From Takakia lepidozioides (lineage: Eukaryota; Streptophyta; Takakiopsida; Takakiales; Takakiaceae): a stretch of DNA of 64,000 nucleotides. Both the position numbers and the translations under genes were made by a program. The notes below the pieces were generated by a model, which was given only the letters and a program-made list of their open reading frames with translations, was not told where the DNA came from and did not search any database. Location of the stretch: the NCBI GenBank assembly GCA_030704615.1, contig CM060732.1, positions 7,438,001-7,502,000 on the forward strand, read 5' to 3'. Shown here one piece after another: positions 32,457 through 43,559 of this stretch (positions are counted from its first letter, which is position 1; every line of letters starts with the position of its first letter).

Positions 32457-34037
32457 TCATTTTGGGAGTTGTGTGAGCGGGTAGAACTGCCCCTCCTTCC
32501 CGTCCGGTCGTGTAGAAGGAAAAAATAACTGAGGGACCTGAGGATAAGCTTTCAGGCAGTACCTGAGTTCGTGGAATTCTGATGCTGGGAGGCTGAGCTG
32601 TTGGAGCTCCGCAGTGGTGCGTTGCTCGCTGATTATTGGGAGATTGGTGTCCAGCGCATGTTGCTGGAGAATCGAGTAGCCCATCCATAGTTGCAGCGTG
32701 GGTTGAGAGCTGGCAAATTCGATGGTTGGCTGTTGATGCTGAGTGAGAGGGCCTCTGAGCTTCTTTGGGTCGGAGTGAGTGCTGCATTCATCACTGTTGA
32801 CCGCGCTAGATAATCGTTTGAGTCCTGGGCTGGTGCTTATAGCCCCACTTGTTGTGTTGCCTGCAGCATGTGGGGGGGCCCGTCGCTGGGTAGGAGAGCT
32901 GATTTTGTAGGACCTCCTTTCTAGTGGCGAACTGATGTGATCATTGGAGGTGTCTGCCAGGTCTTGTGAGGATTTGGTTTGGAACACTTGATCGTCCGCA
33001 AAAAATTGCTCGTCCGAGACGTGCATATCACTGATATCAGCATCTTCCTCGAGTTGGATCGCTTTGGAGGAGCTATCATCTTGATGGCTCATTGTATCTG
33101 TAAGCTGTGGTGTTCGGAAATCGAAACAGTGGGTGAAGTGAGAGAGTGAGGGTGCGAAGGGGAAGAAGATGAACGGTAATCTGTTCCGGGGGTATATATT
33201 CTGGGGCTGGGCGGGGGGCCGGCCTTGTTGGGTGGCAACTCGCGACTGCAGGGAGTTTGCATCAACGGTGTGGGGGTGGCCTTTACTGTATTGCCAGCAT
33301 GGGCATTCCGGTGGTTTATGTTGAGTAGTAATTCTGTGGGGCAGAGGCGGCTGCCTTGCTAATTCTGCATGGGAGGGAGGCTGATGGGCATTGATCTGGT
33401 GGCAGTGAAGATATTGGAAGATGTCTTGGGTTTGAGGGACCACTTGTGTGGGAGAAATGAAGAAAAGATAAGGGGGATTATGGCAGTTAAGGAGGAGACA
33501 AACCCTGCAATTGTTGTTTATGAAGCTTACTGCGCAGGGGGGGTGCTTGTGAGTGAATTTAGAGGGCCCTCGGGTAATGAGGTAGCATGTAGAGTTTATG
33601 ATAATGTCATGGGTTAGCCTGTATGGGGCCTTGGGTGTTAAATGATGGCTGGATGCAAGGGTAAAAGTGCATAGCATAGTATAATAGGTATCCAATGGGA
33701 GTGTTGTTATAGATGTTGGGGTATGTTCATGAGTGTGCGGGTGAATTGTGCCGTTGGGAACCTTGTAGTAGGGTGCTGTGTAGAGTGGGCAATCCTGCAG
33801 ATTCACTGCTTGTATGTGCTGCAGGGGTGGTGGGTACAATCTTAAGACAATTGATATGAGCTGGAGAGGGGTCCAGGTGGCTGGAGTTAGTGTATGAACG
33901 GGCCACCATATGTTGATGGAATCTAGCTGGGTGTGCACATTGGGCCACCAGCTAATGGATGGCCACTCTTGATTTTGGAGGGGAGAGAGGGCCTCTCGAG
34001 GGCTTGGGAAGGGGGAGGCGGAAGCAAAGCAAGTCAT
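32457..34037 (-). CDS. LINE-1 5' ORF (526 codons), probably 5' UTR plus ORF1 N-terminus
   Basis: Open throughout. The first 310 codons are Pro/His/Thr-rich without any domain and may be translated-looking 5' UTR. From MSHQDDSSSKAIQLEEDAD (about 33094) the sequence becomes acidic then Ser/Pro-rich, as in a disordered ORF1 N-terminus. It lies immediately upstream of the 340-codon ORF with a frame change and about 75 bases between. I consider 33094 the likelier protein start. Confidence 0.5.
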   Translation of the reverse strand: MTCFASASPFPSPREALSPLQNQEWPSISWWPNVHTQLDSINIWWPVHTLTPATWTPLQLISIVLRLYPPPLQHIQAVNLQDCPLYTAPYYKVPNGTIHPHTHEHTPTSITTLPLDTYYTMLCTFTLASSHHLTPKAPYRLTHDIIINSTCYLITRGPSKFTHKHPPCAVSFINNNCRVCLLLNCHNPPYLFFISPTQVVPQTQDIFQYLHCHQINAHQPPSHAELARQPPLPHRITTQHKPPECPCWQYSKGHPHTVDANSLQSRVATQQGRPPAQPQNIYPRNRLPFIFFPFAPSLSHFTHCFDFRTPQLTDTMSHQDDSSSKAIQLEEDADISDMHVSDEQFFADDQVFQTKSSQDLADTSNDHISSPLERRSYKISSPTQRRAPPHAAGNTTSGAISTSPGLKRLSSAVNSDECSTHSDPKKLRGPLTQHQQPTIEFASSQPTLQLWMGYSILQQHALDTNLPIISEQRTTAELQQLSLPASEFHELRYCLKAYPQVPQLFFPSTRPDGKEGQFYPLTQLPK

Positions 34038-34429
34038 GGTATTATGGTTGACTGAGGAGCATTGGGTAAAGAGCCCACTGGGTGTGAAGAGTTTCTTTGT
34101 TTGAACGTGGTAGTGCCCTGATTGACGTAGAGGGTGGCTGCTGATTTGGTGGTGGGTGGGGGCTGGTAAGCAGGCGACCCCCCCCCTTCGTTTTATTGTT
34201 AAAGGTACCCTGATTCAGCCAGCAGTGAAAAGAGGGGGGAGGACAAGAAATAGAAATAGAATTCCCACAGGGTGGGAATAATCTGTATTGGTCGAGATGA
34301 CTGTATTTTGAACGTAGCACAAGATGGCAGCCGAATTGGGGATAGATGGGGGCTGGAAAGCAGGCCACCCAGTACCCCAATCGGTTGTGTAAATGCCATG
34401 GATGATTAGACTGATCGAGGTTAAACTTT

Positions 34430-34860
34430 TTGTTCGTGCTCAGTCCAGGATCCTCCGATGAGAACGGGGATGTGGTTAACTCCACAATTCCTTTTTCTCT
34501 CGGCACCACTCCAAGCACCCCGGGAGTGTCAGAGGAGTCTCTAGGATACGCACCAAAGTTGCCATACCAATCGATCTCACCACGATATGTACCCGGGTCT
34601 CCGACTTGTGTAGAATCCACTCATTTCTCTCCTAGGTACACACCGGAGTCCCCAGACTATTGGGGCTATCTTATGCAGGGATCACCTGAATACAAGCCAG
34701 CTTCTAAATACACACCAGGTTCCCCTTCGTACTCACCACGATCCCCTACATGCATTCCTGGATCACCTAGCTACTCACCACAATACCACATTTATGTCCC
34801 CGGATCACATGGATATTCGCCGGCTTCCCCAAGATACATGTCGTGCACCTCACTTCGGTA
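34430..34860 (+). CDS. SP-rich repeat protein fragment resembling the RNA polymerase II CTD
   Basis: A 143-codon open frame with degenerate repeats such as SPRYVPGSP, SPRYTPESPDY, KYTPGSPSYSPRSP and CIPGSPSYSP. They match the Y-S/T-P-x-S-P-x heptad of the largest Pol II subunit loosely. There is a possible splice acceptor (GCTCAG) at about 34436-34441 but no Pol II core sequence nearby. It lies just past the 5' end of LINE-1. It may be an exon of an unrelated Pro-rich wall or scaffold protein, or a CTD-like pseudogene. Confidence 0.4.
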
Positions 34861-35124
34861 AACTCCCATTCAAGTCATAGTTACTCGCTTTGATGCGTGC
34901 GCCTAACACTCCCAAACTGCCCGCCGGGCTAACTCGGAGCTTCGGCTGCTTACCGGGGCATAACGATCCCCCTTGCGCCTCCAAAAGATCCTCCACCACT
35001 TTGGGCCTAGCGGAAATTCCTTTTTGTAGATGGTAATCTAGAATAGCTCATCACACCTTGGTCGCTTTTCGGCTCGCACGCTTACTTACTAGCTTTTGGT
35101 CACCAACGGGCTTGCATCGTTCTC

Positions 35125-35533
35125 GGGGTTACTACTCCTTATATATACTTTTATAGGTGTTCGCGGAGGTTTCACAAACAACACAGTCTTTTTATGGCGA
35201 ACCACTATGACGACTCTCAACCTTCTGTTGTGAGTCACGGCGAGTCTTGGCCTACCCACCACGGCCCCAATAGACCGCGATGAGTCTCAAGACTTCCCAC
35301 GACTCCCACCACAAAGCCTCAGCCTCGTGGTGAGTCCTATGTCACCCCCACTACGACTCCCTAAGCTACCACCACCCCTTGTGGAGCCCCCACCACCGCA
35401 ACCCGGTTTGCGGGGCTCCACCTAGTGAGCGCCTCCGTCACCTTCAGCCCACTTTCCTATTCGCTGTTGTTGCTCCCACCACAGGGGCAGCCCCTCTTAT
35501 GTCCCGACCCCCTGCCCTCAAGGCAAAGGCCGC
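35125..35533 (-). repeat. Repeat block shared with 24930-25352, copy 2
   Basis: Nearly identical to 24930-25352. Here it is followed on the left by unrelated sequence and on the right by the region that leads into the chromovirus LTR. Both copies have the same orientation. Confidence 0.85.
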
Positions 35534-36409
35534 AACACACACCCATATCAACGAGGAGTCGATGAGGACATCGACTCGTCCTTTTTTGTGGAAACTAACA
35601 TCCAAGTTGTGGCATCCCACATCAAGGAGTTTGTTTCTGTACCATGGCGTCCCATGGCAAAGAAGCAAATCCCCACTTGACTCTATCTCCACTAGCTAGT
35701 TCGGCCGACTTCCTCCAAGTCCCGGCCAAGGGTGGAGCCTTTCAAGCTCCACCCAGTGCACTCTTCTTGGCCCACTTCAAGGCCAAGGAACGATCCTCCT
35801 CGAGGATCGAATTGCCTTACTGCAACAACATTGCTTGCGACCGCTCACGATGCCGCTTTTTGGCATCACCTTGAGCAAGGATTTACCTTGAACCCTTTTT
35901 GACTAGGAAGATAACCTTAAATCAACCGTGCGCCCCAATCACTACAATTGGGTCCGCCTTGGAATGCTGGTCTGAGGTACGGGAACACGCCAAAGCCGCA
36001 CTACGACTTCATCCCGGCTCTACACGATTATAGTACGTGAACGGAAGCACGTAGCTTCCGTGTTAGCCCGCACTACAAGGCAACCCCCTCGATAGCGCAG
36101 TTATAGTATGCGCACGCGCCAGGTACGCACTAGCACGTGAACTCCGAAAGAAGGCACAAGTTTCTTTGTCCCCTTGGATAGGAGTCACCCGATTTCTGCG
36201 CTGCGCAAACACATGATTAATCCAATTTATCTCTCTCACTTTTGTAAGCTAGCATGCATTCTACACACTAGCCAACCATACCATGCATCACCATTCCAAA
36301 CAAAATAGGAAGCACACATTTGGAACCCAGTTCATTTATAAACAAAATTTGTACAACACAAGTTTTTGCAATTGGATTCCTGAGCTAGCTAAGCCGGACT
36401 AAACATGCA
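35534..36409 (-). repeat. Probable 3' LTR of chromovirus E (inner end uncertain)
   Basis: On the minus strand, about 50 bases after the chromodomain stop, a polypurine run GGGGGAGGAAA (36420-36410) is followed by TGCATGTTTAG at 36409. That is the layout of PPT plus LTR start. No second LTR copy is available to locate the CA end; 35534 is simply the edge of the repeat block. Confidence 0.45.
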
Positions 36410-36470
36410 TTTCCTCCCCCACGATCTAAGGTTGATGTCCCCATAAACACTTCTTCCGCTTTTGAGGTTA

Positions 36471-36716
36471 CTATTTGAAAGCTGCAACCGCCTCGGATGC
36501 GTTTCCCATTTCTGAGGCATGTACCCAAGTTGCCTCCACTTGATGATAACCCTTCCATTTCACGAGATACTCTGTTTCCCGGTTCTTGAACCTCCTCGAC
36601 TTAAGCACTGCCTCCACCTTGTACTCAGGTTCATTTTCATGATCCAACAGCACAGGTAGTGGACACAACACTTGATGCCGATTTGGACACACTTCATCTT
36701 TGAAATAAGACTTCAA
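36471..36716 (-). pseudogene. Chromovirus E integrase C-terminus with chromodomain
   Basis: Encodes LKSYFKDEVCPNRHQVL followed by a chromodomain, YKVEAVLKSRRFKNRETEYL, then VKWKGYHQVEATWVHASEM. The aromatic residues and the WKGY block are those expected for a histone-binding chromodomain. It ends the pol of a chromovirus. Its upstream part is found at 41853 onward, on the far side of gypsy copy B, because that piece ends at SKMHPV and the usual family sequence continues with a short link to LLKSYF. Confidence 0.85.
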
Positions 36717-36721
36717 AAGAA

Positions 36722-37093
36722 GATGAGAATGGAAGTGGCAATGATATGCCTGAAGATGAAGAGACTTGGAAAGATGAGAAGGAACTGCACAAGGAAGTGG
36801 TAGATACTATAAGGGAAATGCAAAAGAGTACTGATATTCCTGTGGCAGATTCCTCTGATTCGGATGGAGAAAAAGAAGGGAGTGAGGAAGGAAAGGAAAA
36901 AAGAAGATGCAGACATGCACAAAGTAATGAAGAGACTTTGGCTGAAGTAATATGCCAGACCAAAGCAGAAATTACCATTGGACAGCTATTAGCTGTGGCA
37001 CCTTATTGTAGGCATAGGCTGTATCAAGCAATCAATCGAATTGCCCAAGAGACAGGAAACACAGACCTGAACAGCAAGCCAGTTATAATGTGA
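36722..37093 (+). pseudogene. Gypsy copy B, gag C-terminal region
   Basis: Begins without an LTR or start. The encoded protein is acidic (DEETWKDEKELHKEVVDTIR) and then has AEITIGQLLAVAPYCRHRL, a pattern seen just before the protease of Ty3/gypsy polyproteins. The left junction to the oppositely oriented chromodomain lies at 36716-36722. Confidence 0.6.
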
Positions 37094-37698
37094 AGCCGGA
37101 AGGGCGAGAAACAGTCATGGACTTTGATGATTCTATGCCAGTTAATCCAATTGAGAATTGGAAGCACAGAACTAACTGATGTACTGATAGATGGTGGTTC
37201 TGGAGTAGTAAATATCATGACAGACCAATTAAGGAAGAAGCTTGGTCTAAGTAACATGAAACCAGCCCCATTTACAGTAACAATGGCAGATCAAAGAAGT
37301 GTAAGCCATTGGGATTAATAAGAGGAGTTAAGATACAGATACAGAAAATGATCTTTATGATCACAGTAACTGTATTAAAAATGGATGAAGTCATGGAGGC
37401 TTACTCCTTATTATTGGGACGTCCGTGGCTGAAACAGGCCAGGGTATTCCATGACTGGAATTCTCAGTTACTAACCGTGCATAATGGGATACACGAGATA
37501 CAAATTACCACAAAGAAATCTAGTAGATTACCTGCTACAAGAAGACCTCGAGGAGTCAGAGAGTATGACTGGAAAGGAGGACTGGATGAGGAGCAGGAAG
37601 CTACCCTATTTGCTGCACACCCAGAGTGGGAGCAGGTTGCAGAGATGCGGCTGGAAAGCCTAAGTTGTTTGAGAGGTATCTGCTGTGTGGTGTTGTGA
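37094..37698 (+). pseudogene. Gypsy copy B aspartic protease
   Basis: Two overlapping frames together give a retropepsin: LTDVLIDGGSGVVNIM with DGGS replacing the usual DTGA/DSGA active site, and the C-terminal flap-side element YSLLLGRPWLKQARVFHDW. A frame break lies at about 37310. DGG(S) active sites occur in some plant gypsy lineages. Confidence 0.75.
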
Positions 37699-37813
37699 CA
37701 GCAACACCAACTGAAGAGGAAACCAGCATTTACCCATCACATTTCTATGAAGAAAGAGAAAGAGAGAAATAGAAATCCTAGAAGAACCAGCCACTGTCAG
37801 CTTACAAGATGAA

Positions 37814-38806
37814 GTGGTGACTGGTTGGACAATCACAGCTGATGAGCAGGTGAAGGAAGTAAATGTGGGAACTAAAGAGGAACCGAGGATGGTGAAAGTA
37901 GGAGCTGATTTGGAGCCGGAATTCTTCGAAGAAGCTAAAAGCTTGTTCATCAAATACAGAGATGTATTTGCTTGGAGCTATGAGGATCTAAAAGGGATAC
38001 CACCTGAAGTCTGTCAGCATAAGATTGAACTGGAACCAGGGTCAGTACCAATCAAGCAGGCGAGGTATAGAATGAATCCCAACTACGCACAGAAGGTTGG
38101 AGAAGAGATAAAGAAGTTGGCTGAGGCTAAGTTTATATACCCAATAGAGTATACAACTTGGTTGTCACCCATTGTTATAGTTCCCAAGAAGAATGGCAAA
38201 CTAAGAGTATGTGTGAACTATAAGAAGTTGAATGCTTGTACGAAGAAAGATCCTTTCCTTTGCCATTCACAGAAGCAGTATTAGACACTGTGGCAGGCCA
38301 TGAGATGTACTCATTTATGGATGGCTTCAGTGGTTATAATCAAGTGCAAGTGGCAGAAGAAGACCAAGGGAAAACAGCTTTCATCACAGACTGGGGGGCT
38401 TATGCATACAAAGTCATGCCCTTTGGACTTTGTAATGCACCAACGACCTTTCAGAGAGTGATAAGTGAATCTTTTCATGAGTATCTGGATGATTTCATGC
38501 AGGTATTCTTGGATGATTTCAGTGTGTACAGCTCTAAGAGTGAGCACTTGCATAAATTGGAGTTATGTTTGGCCAGAGATGCAGGATGAGAGGTCTGGGC
38601 CTGAATCCAGAGAAGTGTACTTTCTGTGTGAACTCAGGGGTGCTTCTGGTCTGGGACACATTGTGTGTAAGAAGGGACTCCTTGTGGATCCCAGAAAGAC
38701 AGAGTCCATTAAAGCCTCTCCACCACCAGTGAATGTTAAAAGTCTACGGAGATTCCTTGGGCAAACCAGTTATTACAGGAGATTGTCAAAAGGTATGCAC
38801 AAATAG
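37814..38806 (+). pseudogene. Gypsy copy B reverse transcriptase
   Basis: Frames 37814-38284, 38236-38589 and 38465-38806 together contain the RT blocks: SPIVIVPKKNGKLRVCVNY, DGFSGYNQV, MPFGLCNAPTTFQRV and the catalytic box VFLDDFSVYS (FLDD). Single-base breaks at about 38262 and 38590 prevent translation as one protein. Domain order and spacing are those of Ty3/gypsy. Confidence 0.88.
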
Positions 38807-39326
38807 CAGCACCATTGAGCAAACTACTGAAGAAAGATGCAGTGTTTGCCTGGACAGCTGAATGTCAACAGGCATTTGAGGAACTTACACTGTCAGTAAC
38901 AACTACACCTGTGCTGATTAACCCTCACTGGCATGTAGTATTCATGTTCACTGCGATGCATCAAGAGAAGCGTTGGGAGCGGTGTTAGCCCAGAATGTTA
39001 CAGGGTATATAGATTCACCTGTGTACTATGCTAGCCGGTTGATGAACAGTGCTGAGAGGAACTATAGCACAACGGAAAGAGAAGCATTGGCAATGATCTA
39101 TGCAGTGAAGAAATTCAGGCATTACCTGTTGGGCAAGAAGTTTATGTTCTATGTGGATCACCAGGCTCTGATATACCTGGTAAACAAACCTCTGATAAGC
39201 GGAAGAATAGCAAGATGGTTGCTAATCTTGCACGAGTTTGAGTTCGAGGTTGTTTACAAGCCTGGGAGACTGCATCTTGTGGCGGATCATTTGTCACGAT
39301 TGTCAACAGGAGAACCAGCCACATGA
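38807..39326 (+). pseudogene. Gypsy copy B RNase H and connection
   Basis: Contains SREALGAVLAQNVTGY, NYSTTEREALAMIYAVKKFR and FYVDHQALIYLVNKP, the core acidic residues and pattern of the Ty3/gypsy RNase H, ending in PGRLHLVADHLSRL. The stop near 39324 precedes the integrase by about 350 bases that are poorly open. Confidence 0.85.
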
Positions 39327-39992
39327 ATAGATGATCAATTACCAGATGCGAGTCTCTTTGCAGTGGAGGTGTAGGGAAGTGCAGATGACTGGTTAGATTG
39401 GCAGTGGCCAATCAGATACTACCTTGCTCATGGTCAGTGCCCACCTAGTTATGGTAAGGAGCAGAGGAAGAGAATCGCTATCAAAGCTTTACCTTATACT
39501 ATGGTAGGAAGCAGAATGTATAAGTTAGGACCTGATGGAGTACTAAAACGATGCTTGTACCACCATGAAGTAAATAAAGTTTTGGCGGAAGTTCATAAAG
39601 GAGTGGTGGCTGGAGGTCATTTGGAGAAGAGAAGAGACTACCAGTAGAAAGATACTACTCGCAGGATACTGGTGGCCTACTTTGTTCAAAGATGTACACG
39701 AGTATTGTCAGAAGTGTGATGAATGTCAGAGGCTAGGACCTTTGCAGAGATCTGGAAGGATGGCCTTGCATCCTACAATGCCTACGGAACCATTTCAGAA
39801 ATGGGGACTAGACTTTGTTGGACCAATTAACCCACCATCCAAGAATACACGAAACAGGTACATAATTACAGCCACTGATTATACTACAAAGTGGGTGGAA
39901 GCTAAAGCTTTGAGGGACAACACAGCCAAGTCCACAGCAAGGTTCCTGTACGAGAACATACTGAATTTATCAGTGATCAGGGAAGTCACTTC
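39327..39992 (+). pseudogene. Gypsy copy B integrase, zinc-binding and first half of the core
   Basis: [10 protein letters not shown] and [12 protein letters not shown] supply the His and Cys pairs of the HHCC domain, separated by stops. [13 protein letters not shown] holds the first catalytic Asp, followed by [16 protein letters not shown]. The frame is lost near 39975, right before the second catalytic Asp (SDQGSHF). Confidence 0.82.
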
Positions 39993-41850
39993 ATGAATGA
40001 GACCATTGAGTTGTTGACTAAAGAGTTTATGATTGTGCATAGAAAGAGTACAACATATTACCCACAGGGTAATGGGCAGGCAGAGGCTACCAACAAAATA
40101 CTATGTACTATCTTGGCTAAGATAGTCAATGCAAACAGAACGGATTGGGATACAAAGCTGCTGACAGCTTTGTGGTCATACAGGACTTCATATAAAGTCA
40201 CCACTAAGTATACACCATTCCAATTAGTTTATGGTATGGAAGCCTTACTTCCAGTGGAATTCCTGTTACCTACCATGAGAACGGAGTGGGGAAAGAGAAT
40301 GGAATTGCAAGACTCCATCAAGGTCAGGAAACATGAATTATACCATGTGGAAGAAATACGTGCTGATGCAGCTGATAATATGACCAGAATTCAGATGAAG
40401 CAAAAGGAACAGTTTGATGAAGGCAAGTTAAAGACTTTTAAGACGGGGGATTTGGTTCTATGGTTGCAGAAGAAAAGAAAGATTCAAGCTTCTAAGCTTA
40501 AATCACCATGGAAAGGACCTTATGTCATACAAAAGATGTATGATAACAACACCGTCATGTTACAAACCATTAACAAAGAAATGCTGGGAGGAGTCAATGC
40601 CAATAAGTTGAAGGGGTACAGTGGTATCCATGACAAACCCTTGCAGCATGATTTGCATGTTGAACCGCAAGAGCAGTCACGGGCTGCACCAGTGTTACGA
40701 ACGGAGTATGGAGCACTTGTCGCTAGGCCCAGCATATATGACCAGGGCGGCCAAAACAAACGTGACACACCCTATCACAGCCCATCAAGGCAAAGCACAG
40801 CCTATCACAGCCCAGCACGGCGCAACACAGCCTATCACAACCTACCACGGCGTGTCACAGCCTATCACAGCTTACCACAGTGCATCACAGCCTATCACAG
40901 CGTAACACAGTATGACACAGCCTGTCACAGCTCAACACAGCCTACTAAAGTTACACGATCCATAGAATCAGTGACAAGTGGATGCATAATAACTTCAGGA
41001 AAATGGCTGACGGAAGAGAAAACGGAAATTACTTTAAAAATAGACACGTGGAGGTCAGGGCGCGACACACAGCCGAGAAGGAAATGCAAGAACAGGTGTC
41101 AAAAAGAAAGAGGACAAGAACGGCCGTCAAATGGGATGAAAGGCGGGCCCATTAATGCATACGGAAAAAGGGAAACGGAACGAACGGCAAGTACAGAAAA
41201 GCGGAATTCTTGTCACATGTGTGATCCTAGTGGACTATCCAACAGGGAAAGTCCACTAAAGAAAATAAAATCTAAAATCCAGTCACAGCGGATACAGCCA
41301 ATAGAAAACCAGAGAAATGATCAAGAAAATGGAGGGAAATTGAGTGCAAGAGGCGGCGTCGTTCTGAGTAACGGGCGTCTCGACGGGACAGACCATCAAT
41401 GCTATAGCTTGGAAACTATGGAGGAACTAACAGACTATACGCTCGCAATATTACTTACGCAGTGGCATAGACACGAAAGGACAGAGCGGAGCTTTTCTCT
41501 TGAGCGATGCTTGCAAGCCCCGCAGGCTTACAAGAAATTACCCATAGCTTTCTGCGGCAACCATACGTTTATGCTTTGTGCACTACAGGCATTTCTGCAG
41601 TTGTTACAGCCAAAACAGTTCTGTGAGTCTAAAATGAAGAGAGTGAGAGGAATGGAGGAAATCAGGGTGAAGAGCACCACAATTCTGCAGAAACAAACAA
41701 TTGCTACCCCACAGGCGATACAGTTACTGGAGGAGCTGAGATTGCAAGGATTGCAAAGCCTAGATTGGACATTACACCATAGACAGTACATGTTACAATT
41801 TTTGCAGAACTTTGAGCCAAGGGCAGGAACAACAACGGTGAAGGGAGTTA
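39993..41850 (+). CDS. Gypsy copy B integrase C-terminus fused to array-coded linker and accessory module
   Basis: One uninterrupted frame of about 620 codons. Residues 1-215 complete the integrase ([17 protein letters not shown] supplies the region of the catalytic Glu; [13 protein letters not shown] and GPYVIQKM form the C-terminal domain). Residues about 255-320 are the decanucleotide-array peptide ([20 protein letters not shown]). A basic linker follows, then from about residue 470 the accessory module ([44 protein letters not shown]). No stop separates pol from the accessory part, so a single polyprotein is likely in this copy. It stops where chromovirus E begins. Confidence 0.75.
40766..40945 (+). 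repeat. CACAGC-NNNN decanucleotide array (copy B)
   Basis: About 18 units of 10 bp in register (variants CTAT, CCAG, GCAA, CTAC, GTGT, TTAC). More diverged than in copy A but the register is unbroken and the reading frame stays open. Confidence 0.88.
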
Positions 41851-41852
41851 AT

Positions 41853-42542
41853 ACCGGATGCATCTTGCTGTCTACCGGCAACTCCAACACATTTTCATAA
41901 CCTTCCGGATGCGAAAAGGCCCGCATACTGAGGTACGAACTTCAGACGAACTTCCGGAGGTAGTAAAAAATTCTTGATGTTCAACCAGACCTCCGTGCCT
42001 ACCTCCAACTTAACTTCCCTCCGCTTCCAATTTGCCTGCCGCTCGTAGCGTTTCTTAGCTTTGGCAATGTTATACTTTGTGAGCTTCAGCAAGCGCTCGC
42101 GTTCTTCTAATGCCGTTGCTGCCGGCTCCTCACCGTCCTGAGCGGCCCAACTCGTGGGTACTAGAGGTGTTTTTTCATAAACCAATATGAAAGGGGAAGC
42201 CCCTGTTGCGGAGTGTTCTGTGTTATTATAACAGAACTTTGTCGCATCCAAGTGCTCCACCCAGTCCAACTGGTCTGCTGACACATAATTCCGCAAGAGC
42301 TGCTTCACCACGGAGTGCACTCTTTTCGTTTGGCCGTCCGTCGTAGGTTGGAAGGTCGTGCTCATCTTGAGCCTCGTCCCCATCTTCTTCCAAAGTGCCC
42401 TCCAAAATTTACTTGTAAACTTTGAATCGCGGTCTGAAACAATGTCCTTCGGGAGACCATGATGCTTGAAGACGTGGGTGAAATAAAGTCGCCCTGTCTC
42501 CTGCGCCATTGCCGTTTCCTTGGTGGGGATGAAATGGCCCAT
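41853..42542 (-). pseudogene. Chromovirus E integrase core and C-terminal region
   Basis: Contains KDIVSDRDSKFTSKFWRAL (second catalytic Asp), TTFQPTTDGQTKRVHSVVK (with the region of the catalytic Glu), and GASPFILVYEKTPLVP. The C-terminal part EVWLNIKNFLLPP continues to YENVLELPVDSKMHPV after a frame change near 41910. The domain then breaks at 41853; the missing chromodomain is at 36471-36716. Confidence 0.85.
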
Positions 42543-43040
42543 TTTACTGAACCTATCCCACCACCACCATGATTACATCGAATCCTTTTGATAGCGGCAA
42601 AGCAGTCATGAAATCCATCGAGACACTTTCCCAAGACCCCTCTGGAATCTGCGAAGGTAGTAATAGTCCTGTTTGTTTTTTGTATTTGCTCCGGTTTTGC
42701 TAGCATGTGGTGCATGTCTTGACATACTCATCGGCCTCCTCCCTTAGTTTGGGCCAGAAATACTCTTTCTTCAAGAGTGCCGCGGTATGCTTAGCTCCGC
42801 CGTGGCCCGCTTGCCATCATGGCATTATCTCAAGAGACCATCTCCGAGCCCTCCCTTCGGCACTTAGAGGCGCTTTTACTTATACTGGAGCAGTCCTTTA
42901 TGCAAGTGGAACTGCGACTTAACCCCCAGCCTCAAGTCCCGCAATATCGACTTCGCGCGAACTCATCCTTCCAATAGGCCTTCCGAATTTTCCTCTGCAA
43001 TTCCGTCTCGCCCTCATACACCAACATGAGCTGCTGCTTT
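42543..43040 (-). pseudogene. Chromovirus E region between RNase H and integrase core
   Basis: Frame-broken coding remnant: first half of the integrase (TCTTCQ-like Cys pair near 42700-42720, and a region with DCFAAIKRIRC). Stops on all frames show decay of this portion. Confidence 0.55.
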
Positions 43041-43559
43041 CTACTCAAAGCATTGGCCACCACAGGATATCCACGTCGAACACTGCCAAAGTGTCTTGCA
43101 ACCTAATTTGTTTTGGGACAACTTAGGCTGTGTGGCAAAATACTTCACCATGACATTGTCCGTGAACACCTTCACCGGGTTGGAACCAATATAGTGGCGC
43201 CAAAGCTCAAGACAGTGCACCACCGCTTTCATTTCTTTCTCATGCATAGGCCACCGTCGCTCCACTTCATCCAGTTTCTTATTTTCGTAAGACATTGGAC
43301 GTCCATCCTGCATCAGCACACCCCAAATGGCGAAGTCCGACGCATCCGTGTGAATCTCAAATGGACGGTCGAACTCCGGGATCTTCAAGACTGAAGCTTC
43401 CGCCATCCGCTGCTTCAACTTGGCAAAAGCTTGGCCACAAAAAGTGTTCCATACCCATACCTTGGATGTACACAAAAGATCTGACAGCGGCCCCGCGATC
43501 TTGGCGAAATTTCTCACATACTTTCGGTAGTAGGAGGCGAGTCCCAGAAAGGATCGCAC
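43041..43559 (-). pseudogene. Chromovirus E RNase H
   Basis: Encodes RSFLGLASYYRKYVRNFAKI, then FEIHTDASDFAIWGVLMQDG, PMHEKEMKAVVHCLELWRHY and NPVKVFTDNVMVKYF. The Asp-Glu-Asp pattern is intact. It lies in the expected place after RT. Confidence 0.88.

Noticed and set aside
33770-33783. CCTTGTAGTAG as the second end of the CACTA element
   Set aside because: It lies within LINE-1 coding sequence, lacks subterminal repeats and does not match the terminal G.
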